Shown here: in pieces, positions 56,309 through 64,000 of the stretch
Position numbering within the stretch: position 1 is the first letter of the stretch
How the letters are laid out: each line of letters begins with the position of its first letter
NCBI RefSeq assembly: GCF_018618415.1
Contig: NZ_JACSMA010000002.1
Coordinates: 434,001-498,000 of the forward strand
Source of the DNA: Exiguobacterium sp. s146
GTDB lineage: Bacteria > Bacillota > Bacilli > Exiguobacteriales > Exiguobacteriaceae
Reading direction: 5' to 3'
Length of the DNA stretch: 64,000 nt
The notes under the pieces: generated by a model
What the model saw: only the letters and a program-made list of their open reading frames with translations
What the model was told of the DNA's origin: nothing
The model's database searches: none
Position numbers and translations under genes: made by a program

Positions 56309-57695
56309 AACCATCCTCCGTCCTCATCATGGCACGCGCCAAAAGCCGCGCCGCCTCTAAACTCAATGTCTGTTCACTTAATTGTCTTGTCACGTGTTTC
56401 GTCCGTGCCAGTTGTTGGGTATTTTCTAAGAAACTTGCGATTTTGCTTACATGCGGCGAGATTGTCAGCCATTCCCCAATCTGTTGCCGATAGCGGCCGA
56501 ACAGATCCAGCGACACTTCAAACGCGGTCGTCTCGTTCACCGTGAACGGCTTCTCCTCCACTGTCATCGCCGTCGCCAACCGCTTCCCGAACACCCAGCA
56601 TTCGAGTAACGAGTTTGACGCGAGTCGATTCTTCCCATGGACGCCCGTATCGGCGACCTCACCGACCGCATATAGTCCCGCGACCGCCGTTCGACCATAA
56701 GCGTCGACGGCGACACCGCCCATATGGAAATGCAGTCCCGGCCGGACCGGGATGCGGCGGATGTCGATGCCGTGCGCGTCACACGTCGCCACCAGTTTCG
56801 GGAACCGTTCCCAAATCCGTTCGACACGGCTCGTATCCAAGTACACCGGTCCCGTATGGTTCGTGAGCACGCGAGCGACCTCGTCCCTTGGGGCGAGGCT
56901 ACCGAGCGGGTGTTGCCCCATCACATGTTCTCCGGACGTGTCGACGAGCATGGCTCCAGCCCCGCGCAGCGCTTCCGTCACGAGATGCGGTGAATCGACC
57001 GCGAGTAGCGTCGGATGAAACTGAATCCGGGACAAGTTTGTGAGCCGCGCCCCGACCGCTTCCGCCAAGACGAGCCCGTCCCCTGTGACCGAGCGACAGT
57101 TCGACGTCCAATCGATCAGCCCGCCGATGCCACCGGTCGCAAGGACGATGGCCCCGGCCTGAACGTGGAGGCGGGTCTCCCCGTTGAAACCGGTCGCCCC
57201 GTTCACACGGCCATCAGACTTCGTCAAGGCATCAATCAGGACGTGCTCCATGACGGTCACATTGTCCGGCAGTTGTCGCCGCAGCGTCGCCATCACGTGC
57301 CGGCCCGTCTCATCGCCACCGACGTGAAAAATCCGATTCAACCCATGTGCGCCTTCCCGACCGACCGCATAGCCAGTCGCGTCGCGGTCGAAGACGACAC
57401 CGAAACGCTCCAGCTCTTGAATCGCCGTCCGCCCTTCCTCGACGAGTGTATAGACACGTTCGGGCACGGCCGCCAGTTTCGAGGCGATAAGTGTATCCCG
57501 CTCATGGTCGACGCTCGATGGTTCCAAGTACGAGCTCGCGATGCCGCCTTGGGCCATGTCCGAGTTCGCACTCGTCACTTCGTGCTTGGAGACGAGCAGG
57601 ACGTTCAACGTCTGGGGCAAATGGAGGGCGACCGTCACGGCGGCCAAGCCGGCCCCGATAATCAAAACATCGACCTGTTCAAACTGTAAAGACAT
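56262..57695 (-). CDS. nadB: L-aspartate oxidase
   Basis: FAD enzyme oxidising aspartate to iminoaspartate, the first step of de novo NAD synthesis. The 477 residues have the dinucleotide motif VLIIGAGLAAVTVAL (10-24), SDMAQGGIASS, the HTVGGDE-like FHVGGDETGRHVMATL, and VNLASNSLLECWVFG as in RLASNSLLECWVFGKR. The C-terminal helical domain is short. AGGTGAT precedes the ATG. It is first of nadB-nadC-nadA and divergent from nifS. Confidence 0.95.
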   Translation of the reverse strand: MSLQFEQVDVLIIGAGLAAVTVALHLPQTLNVLLVSKHEVTSANSDMAQGGIASSYLEPSSVDHERDTLIASKLAAVPERVYTLVEEGRTAIQELERFGVVFDRDATGYAVGREGAHGLNRIFHVGGDETGRHVMATLRRQLPDNVTVMEHVLIDALTKSDGRVNGATGFNGETRLHVQAGAIVLATGGIGGLIDWTSNCRSVTGDGLVLAEAVGARLTNLSRIQFHPTLLAVDSPHLVTEALRGAGAMLVDTSGEHVMGQHPLGSLAPRDEVARVLTNHTGPVYLDTSRVERIWERFPKLVATCDAHGIDIRRIPVRPGLHFHMGGVAVDAYGRTAVAGLYAVGEVADTGVHGKNRLASNSLLECWVFGKRLATAMTVEEKPFTVNETTAFEVSLDLFGRYRQQIGEWLTISPHVSKIASFLENTQQLARTKHVTRQLSEQTLSLEAARLLARAMMRTEDGYEQDRFARTADGIST

Positions 57696-57725
57696 CTGTA
57701 TATCACCTGTTTTTCATATGTAATG

Positions 57726-57754
57726 TTGACTTGTAAACTAGTTTCGCATAATTT
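57726..57754 (+). promoter_or_regulatory. Probable nifS promoter in the nadB-nifS divergent region
   Basis: TTGACT (57726-57731) and TAATTT (57749-57754) are 17 nt apart on the plus strand. The spacer includes ACTTGTAAACTAGTTT, an imperfect inverted repeat that is a candidate operator for the NiaR regulator encoded downstream. This link is inferred. Confidence 0.5.
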
Positions 57755-57791
57755 TGTGAAGAAGACAACATAAGAAAAGGGGAACTTTACG

Positions 57792-58922
57792 ATGAACCGT
57801 TACTTTGATTATGCGGCGACGCACCCGATGACAAAATCCGCCCTCGACCATTACGTCGCCATGGCGCGGAGCGTATACGGTAACCCGTCTTCCCTCCACA
57901 CGCACGGATACATGGCCGACGATTACTTGACCGAGGCCCGGCGTCTCGTCAAGCAGGCACTCGGACTCGACATGCTTCGCGGCAAGTTGCTGTTCACCGG
58001 GAGCGGTTCCGAGAGCAACTATATCGCGCTAACGAGTCTCCGGAAGCGCATGAAGGGCAGTGAAGTGATCACGTCGTGGCAAGAGCACGACTCGGTCGCC
58101 CTCCTCCTCGACGAATGGGAAGCGGAAGGCGTGACCGTCCACCGCCTGAAACTAAAAGACGGCCGCTTCGACCAGGAGACGTTCGCGCGTCTGCTCGACC
58201 GCGACATCGGGCTCGTCACGTTCCAGCATGTCAACTCCGACACCGGATGGACGCTGCCGCTCCATAACATCCTTTGTCAGTTGAAATATAAGAAAGTGTT
58301 GCTCCACATCGACGGCGTTCAGGCGCTCGGCAAGATTCCCATCTCGGTCGACGGGATTGATGCCTACTCGTTCAGCGCCCATAAAGTCGGCGGGCCAAAA
58401 GGCGTCGGCGGCCTCTATATGGAACGGCTGTTGCCACCGCCCTACTACCCGGGACACCACCAGTATGGCATCCGTCCCGGTACGATTGACGTCCCCGGCA
58501 TCTGTGCGTTCGTCAAAGCGTTCACCGACCGGCACGAGGCGCGGACACGTCATGAAAGAAATTTCTTGGCGTTTCGTGCTATCTTGAAAGAGAAGACATC
58601 GTCTTACGTGGACTGGCTCGAGTTCGACCAGCAAAGTCCCGCCATCTTCTCGTTCGTCTCGAAGCAGCGGGACGGCCAATGGTGGATGACCGAACTCGAC
58701 GGGCTCGGCTTCCAAGTCTCGGCAGGCTCGGCCTGTCGGGCCGGGCAGAACGGGCCGAACCGGATGCTCGAGTCACTCGGCTATGAGACGAGCGCCTGCC
58801 ACGGCCTCGTCCGCATTTCCTTCGGCGAAGACACGACCATCGAAGCCACGACGGCACTCGCCGAAGCCATCGTCACTTTAGCAAGGAGAGTTGGATCTTA
58901 TGAACAAACGCTTAGCCGGTGA
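57792..58922 (+). CDS. nifS: Cysteine desulfurase, NifS type, of the NAD biosynthesis cluster
   Basis: PLP enzyme that mobilises sulfur from cysteine. The 376 residues start MNRYFDYAATHPMTKSALDH; PLP lysine Lys198 lies in FSAHKVGGPKG and active cysteine Cys315 in SAGSACRAG. The 'TSGGTES' site is FTGSGSESN and the phosphate region VNSDTGWTLPL departs from the IscS GNNEVGT pattern, marking a separate lineage. By position it is the desulfurase that matures NadA, as shown for B. subtilis NifS. GGGGAA precedes the ATG. It overlaps niaR by 23 nt. Confidence 0.94.
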   Translation: MNRYFDYAATHPMTKSALDHYVAMARSVYGNPSSLHTHGYMADDYLTEARRLVKQALGLDMLRGKLLFTGSGSESNYIALTSLRKRMKGSEVITSWQEHDSVALLLDEWEAEGVTVHRLKLKDGRFDQETFARLLDRDIGLVTFQHVNSDTGWTLPLHNILCQLKYKKVLLHIDGVQALGKIPISVDGIDAYSFSAHKVGGPKGVGGLYMERLLPPPYYPGHHQYGIRPGTIDVPGICAFVKAFTDRHEARTRHERNFLAFRAILKEKTSSYVDWLEFDQQSPAIFSFVSKQRDGQWWMTELDGLGFQVSAGSACRAGQNGPNRMLESLGYETSACHGLVRISFGEDTTIEATTALAEAIVTLARRVGSYEQTLSR

Positions 58923-59439
58923 AGAACGCCGGCGCACGTTATTGGAAATGATTGAACAGAGCTCTGAGCCGATTACTGGCTCTGAGCTCGCCCGCCGCGT
59001 CGCCGTCAGCCGACAAGTCGTCGTCCAAGATTTGTCGCTCTTGAAGGCGAAAGGTCATCAGATTGTCGCGACAGCCCGCGGCTACGTCTATCTACCCGGC
59101 GAGGCCTCCCCGTCCGCCTACACCCGTAAAATCGTCTGTCGTCACGAGGCCGAGGCCATGGAGGCCGAAATGAACGCCATCGTCGACGAAGGCGTCACGA
59201 TTCGGGACGTCATCATCGATCATCCGGTCTACGGTTCGTTGACGGGCCAATTGATGGTGAAGAGCCGGCGTGATGTCCGCGCCTTCCTCGAACGGGTCGA
59301 GGCGAATCAGGCAGCCCCGCTGTCTCATTTGACGGGCGGTTTGCATATCCACACGCTCGAGGCCGATAGCGAAGAGGCCATCGATGCCGCTGTCTCGGAA
59401 CTCGAGCGGCTCGGCGTCCTCGTCTCCGAGCTCGACTAA
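58900..59439 (+). CDS. niaR: Transcriptional repressor NiaR (YrxA/NadR) of NAD biosynthesis
   Basis: Nicotinate-responsive repressor of nad genes. The 179 residues have an N-terminal HTH_11 winged helix (SELARRVAVSRQVVVQDLSLLKAKGH) and a C-terminal 3H domain named for three conserved histidines, seen in CRHEAEAM, DHPVYG and GGLHIHTLE. The ATG at 58900 lies within the end of nifS, with AAGGAGAG inside that gene. It would regulate nadBCA and its own operon from the divergent region at 57.7 kb. This is autogenous-circuit inference from Bacillus. Confidence 0.93.
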   Translation: MNKRLAGEERRRTLLEMIEQSSEPITGSELARRVAVSRQVVVQDLSLLKAKGHQIVATARGYVYLPGEASPSAYTRKIVCRHEAEAMEAEMNAIVDEGVTIRDVIIDHPVYGSLTGQLMVKSRRDVRAFLERVEANQAAPLSHLTGGLHIHTLEADSEEAIDAAVSELERLGVLVSELD

Positions 59440-59468
59440 GATGTCACAAATACGTGACATCTTTTCTT
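59440..59468 (+). terminator. Intrinsic terminator of nifS-niaR
   Basis: GATGTCAC and GTGACATC form an 8-bp stem with a 6-nt loop followed by TTTTCTTTT, immediately after the niaR stop codon. Confidence 0.88.
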
Positions 59469-59543
59469 TTGCTTTCGGTCCATGTCCGTTATACTGATGG
59501 ATGGAACAACGACCGTACAAAATCTGGAAAGGAGGGAATCATC

Positions 59544-60125
59544 ATGTGGCACATCTTCGAACAACTGTTGCTCGGCTGTGGCGTCTTCAGTGTCCCGCTC
59601 GGCATCTTCATCCAATTCATCCCGAACGAGCTCGTGCTCGCCTACGGGGGCCACTTGATCGGTTCTCTCGACGTCTCGTTCCTGCTCGTCTTCCTCCTGG
59701 CGTGGTCGGCGTTCGTCCTCAGTCAAATCGTTCTCTATTGGATCGGCCGCTATGGCGGTCGTCCTGTCGCTCTCCGGCTTTATAAGTCATTTCGCATCAG
59801 TGAAGCGAAGCAACAACGCGCCGAGACATGGTTTGAGACGTATGGCGCCTGGATTGTCTGTCTGAGCGTCATTTGGCGCCAACTGTTCGCCGTCAGTGCC
59901 GGCGTCATGCGCTTGTCGTTCCGAAAGTTTTTGACGGTGACCGTCGTCGTCTTCGCCGTCTGGTCATTCGTGTTCGTCAAACTCGGGATGATGCTCGGCA
60001 ACAATTGGCGTCACATCGGTGAAGTCACGCACGGATTCCTGCCGTATGTCGGGATCGGCATCGGACTGTATCTCCTCATCCGCTATATCCGCGCAAATCC
60101 GCGCCTATTTAAAAAGTCAGCCTGA
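59544..60125 (+). CDS. DedA family membrane protein
   Basis: A 193-residue integral membrane protein of the DedA/SNARE-associated (VTT) family, some members of which are lipid scramblases or flippases. It shows IFIQFIPNELVLAYGGHLIG near residues 21-40 (the E-x-x-x-x-x-x-G of the re-entrant region). YWIGRYGGRPVALRLYK and the arginine motif SVIWRQLFAVSAGVMRLSFRKF follow, then two helices. AAAGGAGGG precedes the ATG at 59544. It is transcribed alone, with a terminator overlapping its stop. Confidence 0.88.
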   Translation: MWHIFEQLLLGCGVFSVPLGIFIQFIPNELVLAYGGHLIGSLDVSFLLVFLLAWSAFVLSQIVLYWIGRYGGRPVALRLYKSFRISEAKQQRAETWFETYGAWIVCLSVIWRQLFAVSAGVMRLSFRKFLTVTVVVFAVWSFVFVKLGMMLGNNWRHIGEVTHGFLPYVGIGIGLYLLIRYIRANPRLFKKSA

Positions 60126-60152
60126 GCAGATTCGCTCGAGCTGACTTTTTTG
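60111..60152 (+). terminator. Intrinsic terminator of the DedA gene
   Basis: AGTCAGC and GCTGACT arms with an inner GAGC/GCTC stem are followed by TTTTT; the left arm includes the last codons and stop codon. Confidence 0.82.
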
Positions 60153-60249
60153 AATAGAGGGAAAAGCGTAGTCGGTACCGAATTAAGAATAGTGAGGAAA
60201 GCGTTTTTTTCTCGGAATAGAGATAGCCACCTTCAAAGGAGGAATTACC

Positions 60250-61026
60250 ATGTTCCATCGTCGAAAAACGTATACCATCCGTCCAGAACGCTTAGATGAA
60301 TTCACCGAGTTTTTCCATACATACCTGTATCCGATTCAGGTATCGCACGGCGCCCGTCTCGTCGGTCGTTGGGTGACCGAAGATAAAGATGAGGTCATGG
60401 CCCTCTGGGAATATCGTGACCGTGAGCATTACGAACAAGTCGAACGCGATTACCGCTCGAGCGGTCTCCGCCGCGAGGCGATGAAGAAGCGGGCCCGCCT
60501 CGGCAAAGACTTATATATCAAGTCGAGCGAAGAGTTCATGATGCCGACCGGTCACTACACACCGCCGCGCACCATCGTTTCCGTGACGGCCTACGTCACG
60601 AACGAGGCCGGCGAGGTGCTCCTCGTCCAGAACACGCACCGAAACGATACGTATGAGATGCCGGGCGGACAAGTCGAAGAGCATGAATCCATCGTCGACG
60701 CCGTGCATCGCGAAGTGAAAGAAGAGACCGGTATCGACATTGAGGTCGACGGCATCACGGGCATCTATCAAAACGTGTCCTCGCGCGTCCTCTGCGTCAC
60801 GTTCCGCGCCCGCTACGTCTCGGGTGAACCTCAGCCACAACCTGGCGAGACGCAAGAAGTCGGCTTCTTCAAGGTCGACGCCTCGAACGTCGGCGACTAT
60901 ATTAAGCGCGATCATTTCCAGATGCGCCTGCTTGATGCCATCGACCCGACGTATATGCCACACGCCATCTATAAAGTACGTCCTTACGAGTTGCTCGAAC
61001 GCGTCGAGCGCCATCATACCGTCTAA
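60250..61026 (+). CDS. NIPSNAP-like domain fused to Nudix hydrolase
   Basis: A 258-residue two-domain protein. Residues 1-95 resemble the NIPSNAP/dimeric alpha-beta barrel fold (KTYTIRPERLDEFTEFFHTY, HGARLVGRWVTEDKDEVMALWEYRDREHYEQVERD). Residues 105-240 are a Nudix hydrolase with a complete Nudix box GGQVEEHESIVDAVHREVKEETGI that keeps the G-x5-E-x7-R-E-x2-E-E-x-G pattern. The substrate is unknown; Nudix enzymes hydrolyse nucleoside diphosphates linked to another group. AAAGGAGG precedes the ATG. It is monocistronic. The fusion of these two domains is uncommon to my knowledge. Confidence 0.88.
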   Translation: MFHRRKTYTIRPERLDEFTEFFHTYLYPIQVSHGARLVGRWVTEDKDEVMALWEYRDREHYEQVERDYRSSGLRREAMKKRARLGKDLYIKSSEEFMMPTGHYTPPRTIVSVTAYVTNEAGEVLLVQNTHRNDTYEMPGGQVEEHESIVDAVHREVKEETGIDIEVDGITGIYQNVSSRVLCVTFRARYVSGEPQPQPGETQEVGFFKVDASNVGDYIKRDHFQMRLLDAIDPTYMPHAIYKVRPYELLERVERHHTV

Positions 61027-61027
61027 T

Positions 61028-61066
61028 CAAAAGGAGGGACCGCCGGTTGGCGATCCCTCCTTTGTT
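61028..61066. terminator. Bidirectional terminator between convergent genes
   Basis: AAAGGAGGG and CCCTCCTTT form the outer stem, with GCC/GGC inside, and A/T flanks on both sides. It separates the Nudix gene from the convergent CNNM/CorC gene ending at 61070. Confidence 0.85.
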
Positions 61067-61069
61067 CGT

Positions 61070-62356
61070 TTACGCTTGTTCCGCCGATTCGGATTGACCC
61101 GTCTCGACGAGCAACTTGCGAATCCGACGCTTTTCGACGTGGAGAACGGTGAACGTCATGTCCTCATACGTGACACGCGCACCTTTCTCTGGAATGTCTC
61201 CTAACAGTTCGACAATCCAACCACCCATCGTGTTGGCATCTACTTCAGGTTCTTTAATTCCCATCTCGTCCGCAAACTCATCGACATCCATGTCGGCCAT
61301 ACACTCGTAGACACCGTCACGGAGTCGTTTGAGATAGACGATCGACTCATCGTGCTCATCCCAAATGTCTCCGACGAGCTCCTCGAGCATGTCTTCGAGT
61401 GTGATCAGGCCGGCCGTCCCACCGAACTCGTCGAGGACGATCGCCATGTGCGATTGTTTTTGCTGGAGTACAGGAAGCAGTTCAATCAGTTTTGTCTGCG
61501 GTGATACGTAGGTGAGCGGGCGAATGAGCGAACGGACGTCCGTCACTTCATCCCGCATCATCGAACGAAGGAAATCACGTTCCGACAACACCCCGATGAC
61601 GTTGTCAATTGAGTCTTTATATACCGGTAGACGAGAATGCCCACCGCTAAAGATCGTGTCTTTGATTTCTTCGAGCGTATCATCGATGTCGACGGCAAGG
61701 ATATCGATCCGCGGCGTCAACACATCGTCGACAGTGATGTCGTTGAAGGCGAAGGCGCTATGCACGAGTTCCGCTTCGGTCTCGCCGAGCACCCCTTCTT
61801 CTTCTCCCATATCGACGAGCACTTTCAACTCTTCTTCCGTCACCGACGGCTCTTTGTCGTTCATCCCGATCATACGGAGCACGAGCTTCTTCAAACCAGT
61901 GAAGATCATCGTCACCGGTTTCAAAACTTTGACGAGGAGCAACAAGATACCGCTGATGAGCAGCGAATACTTCTCGGCGAACTCTTTCGCGAGCGACTTC
62001 GGTAAAATCTCACCGAAAATCAAAATGATGACGGTCGTCGCGAACGTCGAGATGACGAGTCCGGTCCCGCCCGAGTAGATACTCGTGGCGATGGCCGTCG
62101 AGACGGTCGCCGCCCCGATGTTGACGATGTTGTTCCCGACGAGAATCGTCGAGAGCGTATCGTCGAAGCGGTCGACGAGGTGAAGGACGCGCTTGGCGCC
62201 CTTGTCCCCATCTTCCGACATGCGAATCATCCGGACACGGTTCACACTCGAGAGCGCGGTCTCGGCAGAAGAGAAAAAGGCTGACAACATAACTAAAGCT
62301 ACATAAAGAATTAAACTAGACGAGGGCACAGGGTCCACGTTTACTTCACACTCCAT
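61070..62356 (-). CDS. CNNM/CorC family transporter-like protein (DUF21-CBS-CorC)
   Basis: A 428-residue membrane protein of the hemolysin C/CorB family implicated in magnesium export. The DUF21 transmembrane domain covers about residues 12-185 (FFSSAETALSSVNR, VGNNIVNIGAATVSTA, FGEILPKSLAKE). A CBS pair follows (DVLTPRIDILAVDIDDTLEE, HSRLPVYKDSIDNVIGVLSERDF, VLDEFGGTAGLITLEDMLEELVGDIWDE), then the C-terminal CorC_HlyC domain. The ATG at 62356 has poor spacing to a ribosome site. A GTG 18 nt downstream (62338), with GGAG upstream, is an alternative start. It lies 16 nt after obgE and may be co-transcribed. Confidence 0.93.
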   Translation of the reverse strand: MECEVNVDPVPSSSLILYVALVMLSAFFSSAETALSSVNRVRMIRMSEDGDKGAKRVLHLVDRFDDTLSTILVGNNIVNIGAATVSTAIATSIYSGGTGLVISTFATTVIILIFGEILPKSLAKEFAEKYSLLISGILLLLVKVLKPVTMIFTGLKKLVLRMIGMNDKEPSVTEEELKVLVDMGEEEGVLGETEAELVHSAFAFNDITVDDVLTPRIDILAVDIDDTLEEIKDTIFSGGHSRLPVYKDSIDNVIGVLSERDFLRSMMRDEVTDVRSLIRPLTYVSPQTKLIELLPVLQQKQSHMAIVLDEFGGTAGLITLEDMLEELVGDIWDEHDESIVYLKRLRDGVYECMADMDVDEFADEMGIKEPEVDANTMGGWIVELLGDIPEKGARVTYEDMTFTVLHVEKRRIRKLLVETGQSESAEQA

Positions 62357-62372
62357 TTCCTAATTAAAAAGA

Positions 62373-63662
62373 TTATTCGACGAATTCGAATTCAAAGTCC
62401 AAGATGGCGACGACGCTACCGTCTTCGGCACCTAACTTGCGAAGGTCGTCATCGACGCCCATTTGACGCATTTGACGCGCAAATCGTTTGATTGATTCGT
62501 CGTGATCGAAGTTCGTCATCTTGAAGAGCTTCTCGATACGAGGGCCCGTGATCACGAAGCGATCGTAGTCATCAATATGAATCTGATACCCCTTCTCTTC
62601 CTTCTCGTAACGATAGACGACACGTGGTGTGGCCGTCTTCTCTTCGAGCTCTTCGAGTGGGAACTCAGGTGTCGAGTCGACAAGGTTAGCTACTTCGATG
62701 AGCAGGTTGCGAAGTCCGTCTTTGGCGAGTGCCGAGATCGGGAAGACTTTGACGTCGTCTCCGATTTTCTTCTGGAACTCTTCAAGCAATTCCGGCGCAT
62801 CCGGCATGTCCATCTTGTTGGCGACGACGATTTGCGGACGCTCGAGGAGACGCAAGTTGTACGACTCGAGCTCGCGGTTGATCGTTGTGTAGTCTTCGAA
62901 CGGGTCGCGCCCTTCCATGCCGCTCATATCGATCATGTGGACGATGACTTTCGTCCGCTCGATGTGACGCAAGAATTGGTGACCGAGGCCGACGCCTTGG
63001 CTCGCCCCTTCGATGAGTCCAGGAAGATCGGCCATGACGAAGTCACGGTCGTCTGCCGTCTTGACGACACCGAGGTTCGGTGTGATTGTCGTGAAGTGGT
63101 ACGCGCCGATTTTCGGACGTGCCGACGAGACGACTGACAAGAGTGTCGATTTCCCGACTGACGGGAATCCGACAAGACCGACGTCAGCGAGCAATTTCAA
63201 CTCAAGACGCAATTCGCGCTCTTGACCTGGCTCCCCGTTCTCGGCGATTTCTGGTGCCGGGTTGGCTGGCGTCGCGAAACGACAGTTCCCGCGGCCTCCA
63301 CGTCCACCTTTGGCGATCGTGGCCCGTTGGCCGTGCTCGGTAAGGTCGGCGATGACCGTATCTGTTTGTGCATCGAACACGATGGTGCCTGGTGGGACTT
63401 TGACGACGAGTGGCTTCGCTTTTCGTCCGTGCATGCCTTTCGACATCCCTTTTTCACCATCATGGGCGATGAATTTTTTCGAGAATCGGAAATCAACGAG
63501 TGTACGCAATCCCTCTTCTACTTCGAAGACGACGTCACCACCGTGACCTCCGTCTCCTCCTGCTGGTCCACCGTCTGGAACATACTTCTCGCGGCGGAAT
63601 GCGACCATCCCTTTACCGCCGTCTCCAGCTTTTACAAAAATATTAACCTGATCGACAAACAT
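62373..63662 (-). CDS. obgE: GTPase ObgE/CgtA
   Basis: Essential ribosome-associated GTPase linked to 50S assembly and the stringent response. The 429 residues have the glycine-rich Obg fold ([19 protein letters not shown] and [10 protein letters not shown]), then G1 GFPSVGKS (165-172), G3 DLPG (212-215) and G4 NKMD (282-285), and the C-terminal OCT domain ([26 protein letters not shown]). The ATG abuts the stop codon of the Spo0B-like gene, with AAGGAGGGG upstream. In Bacillus spo0B-obg is the same pair. Confidence 0.98.
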   Translation of the reverse strand: MFVDQVNIFVKAGDGGKGMVAFRREKYVPDGGPAGGDGGHGGDVVFEVEEGLRTLVDFRFSKKFIAHDGEKGMSKGMHGRKAKPLVVKVPPGTIVFDAQTDTVIADLTEHGQRATIAKGGRGGRGNCRFATPANPAPEIAENGEPGQERELRLELKLLADVGLVGFPSVGKSTLLSVVSSARPKIGAYHFTTITPNLGVVKTADDRDFVMADLPGLIEGASQGVGLGHQFLRHIERTKVIVHMIDMSGMEGRDPFEDYTTINRELESYNLRLLERPQIVVANKMDMPDAPELLEEFQKKIGDDVKVFPISALAKDGLRNLLIEVANLVDSTPEFPLEELEEKTATPRVVYRYEKEEKGYQIHIDDYDRFVITGPRIEKLFKMTNFDHDESIKRFARQMRQMGVDDDLRKLGAEDGSVVAILDFEFEFVE

Positions 63663-64000
63663 TTAATTCCCCTCCTTTATAACGAACGTAGAACATTCTA
63701 CTGTTTGCTCGTACACTTCATCTGACGTGAACACGTCTTCCGGCACATGACCGAAGACGCGGACCATCAGTCCGTCCGTGAACGTCACATGAATCGGTCC
63801 ATCCGTTCCTGACAGAAGACGGACAAGCTTGTCCGCCACGCGCGCGTCGTCTAGTGACACGCGGTCGGCCGATACCTTATAGGTCAACCTTCCTTCCCAG
63901 TTCGCTTGCATGAGGACGAGACTCGTCGTCGGCATGTCTAAGCGAATGAGCGCACTCTCCTCGTCGGCGTGCTGACGATATCGCTCGTACAGCTCCTCAA
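63663..64000 (-). CDS. Spo0B-like phosphotransferase-domain protein (partial, runs off right edge)
   Basis: The C-terminal 111 residues of a protein whose start lies beyond the window. The frame is open to the edge and begins EELYERYRQHADEESALIRL; an internal ATG at 63935 is not the start. The segment LVLMQANWEGRLTYKVSADRVSLDD, then DARVADKLVRLLSG, resembles the part of Spo0B after its histidine helix. Gene order (spo0B next to obgE) supports that. In Spo0B the phosphorylated histidine is in the N-terminal helical hairpin, which is off the window, so phosphorelay competence cannot be checked. It may be retained for another purpose in a non-sporulating relative. Confidence 0.68.
   Translation of the reverse strand, partial: EELYERYRQHADEESALIRLDMPTTSLVLMQANWEGRLTYKVSADRVSLDDARVADKLVRLLSGTDGPIHVTFTDGLMVRVFGHVPEDVFTSDEVYEQTVECSTFVIKEGN

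Overview
The window is a dense bacterial chromosome segment with no rRNA, tRNA, CRISPR or transposon that I can see. Gene families, gene order, AGGAGG-type ribosome binding sites, T-box leaders and CodY, FapR, LexA and CcpA-type sites place it in the Bacillales (Firmicutes). The fairly high GC, separate secD and secF genes and overall content fit Exiguobacterium; that genus call is inference. Most genes lie on the minus strand.

Layout. 1-12.4 kb: oligopeptide import (oppA-oppB-oppC-oppD, the last cut by the left edge), two stand-alone OppA-like proteins, trpS behind a tryptophan T-box, and the fatty-acid initiation and elongation pair fabH-fabF under a FapR operator. 12.4-22.5 kb: mtnN, greA, udk, trmR, mltG, yrzB, yqgF, ireB-like, alaS (alanine T-box) and recD2. 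22.6-24.7 kb: a small accessory block (repeat-bearing membrane protein, VOC protein, two-gene unknown operon). 24.8-30.6 kb: tRNA thiolation and Fe-S supply (TPR protein, mnmA, iscS, cymR), divergent rarA with a LexA box, tcdA and 6S RNA. 30.6-35.4 kb: DASH cryptochrome/photolyase, a 38-residue basic peptide, a YczE-type membrane protein, an ABC exporter, and a HesB-like protein with a small membrane protein.

35.4-46.7 kb: aspS and hisS (T-box with overlapping Asp/His specifier), dtd, relA, apt, recJ, secF, secD. 46.9-50.1 kb: ZIP transporter, chemoreceptor with a cre site, and an AT-rich HEAT-like gene. 50.1-54.3 kb: ruvA-ruvB-queA-tgt-yajC. 54.4-59.4 kb: the NAD module, nadB-nadC-nadA divergent from nifS-niaR. 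59.5-64 kb: DedA protein, NIPSNAP-Nudix fusion, CNNM/CorC protein, obgE, and the end of a Spo0B-like gene cut by the right edge.

Themes. Translation fidelity and tRNA modification dominate (four aminoacyl-tRNA synthetases, dtd, mnmA, tcdA, queA, tgt, trmR), followed by recombination and repair (recD2, rarA, recJ, ruvAB, photolyase). Several nutrient and stress regulators converge: CodY boxes at all three opp promoters, FapR at fabHF, LexA at rarA, a cre at the chemoreceptor gene, T-boxes at three synthetase operons, (p)ppGpp synthesis and 6S RNA. Intergenic space is compact, and in three places a promoter overlaps the terminator of the gene before it. I found no clear undescribed multi-gene system; the least explained stretch is 22.6-24.7 kb.
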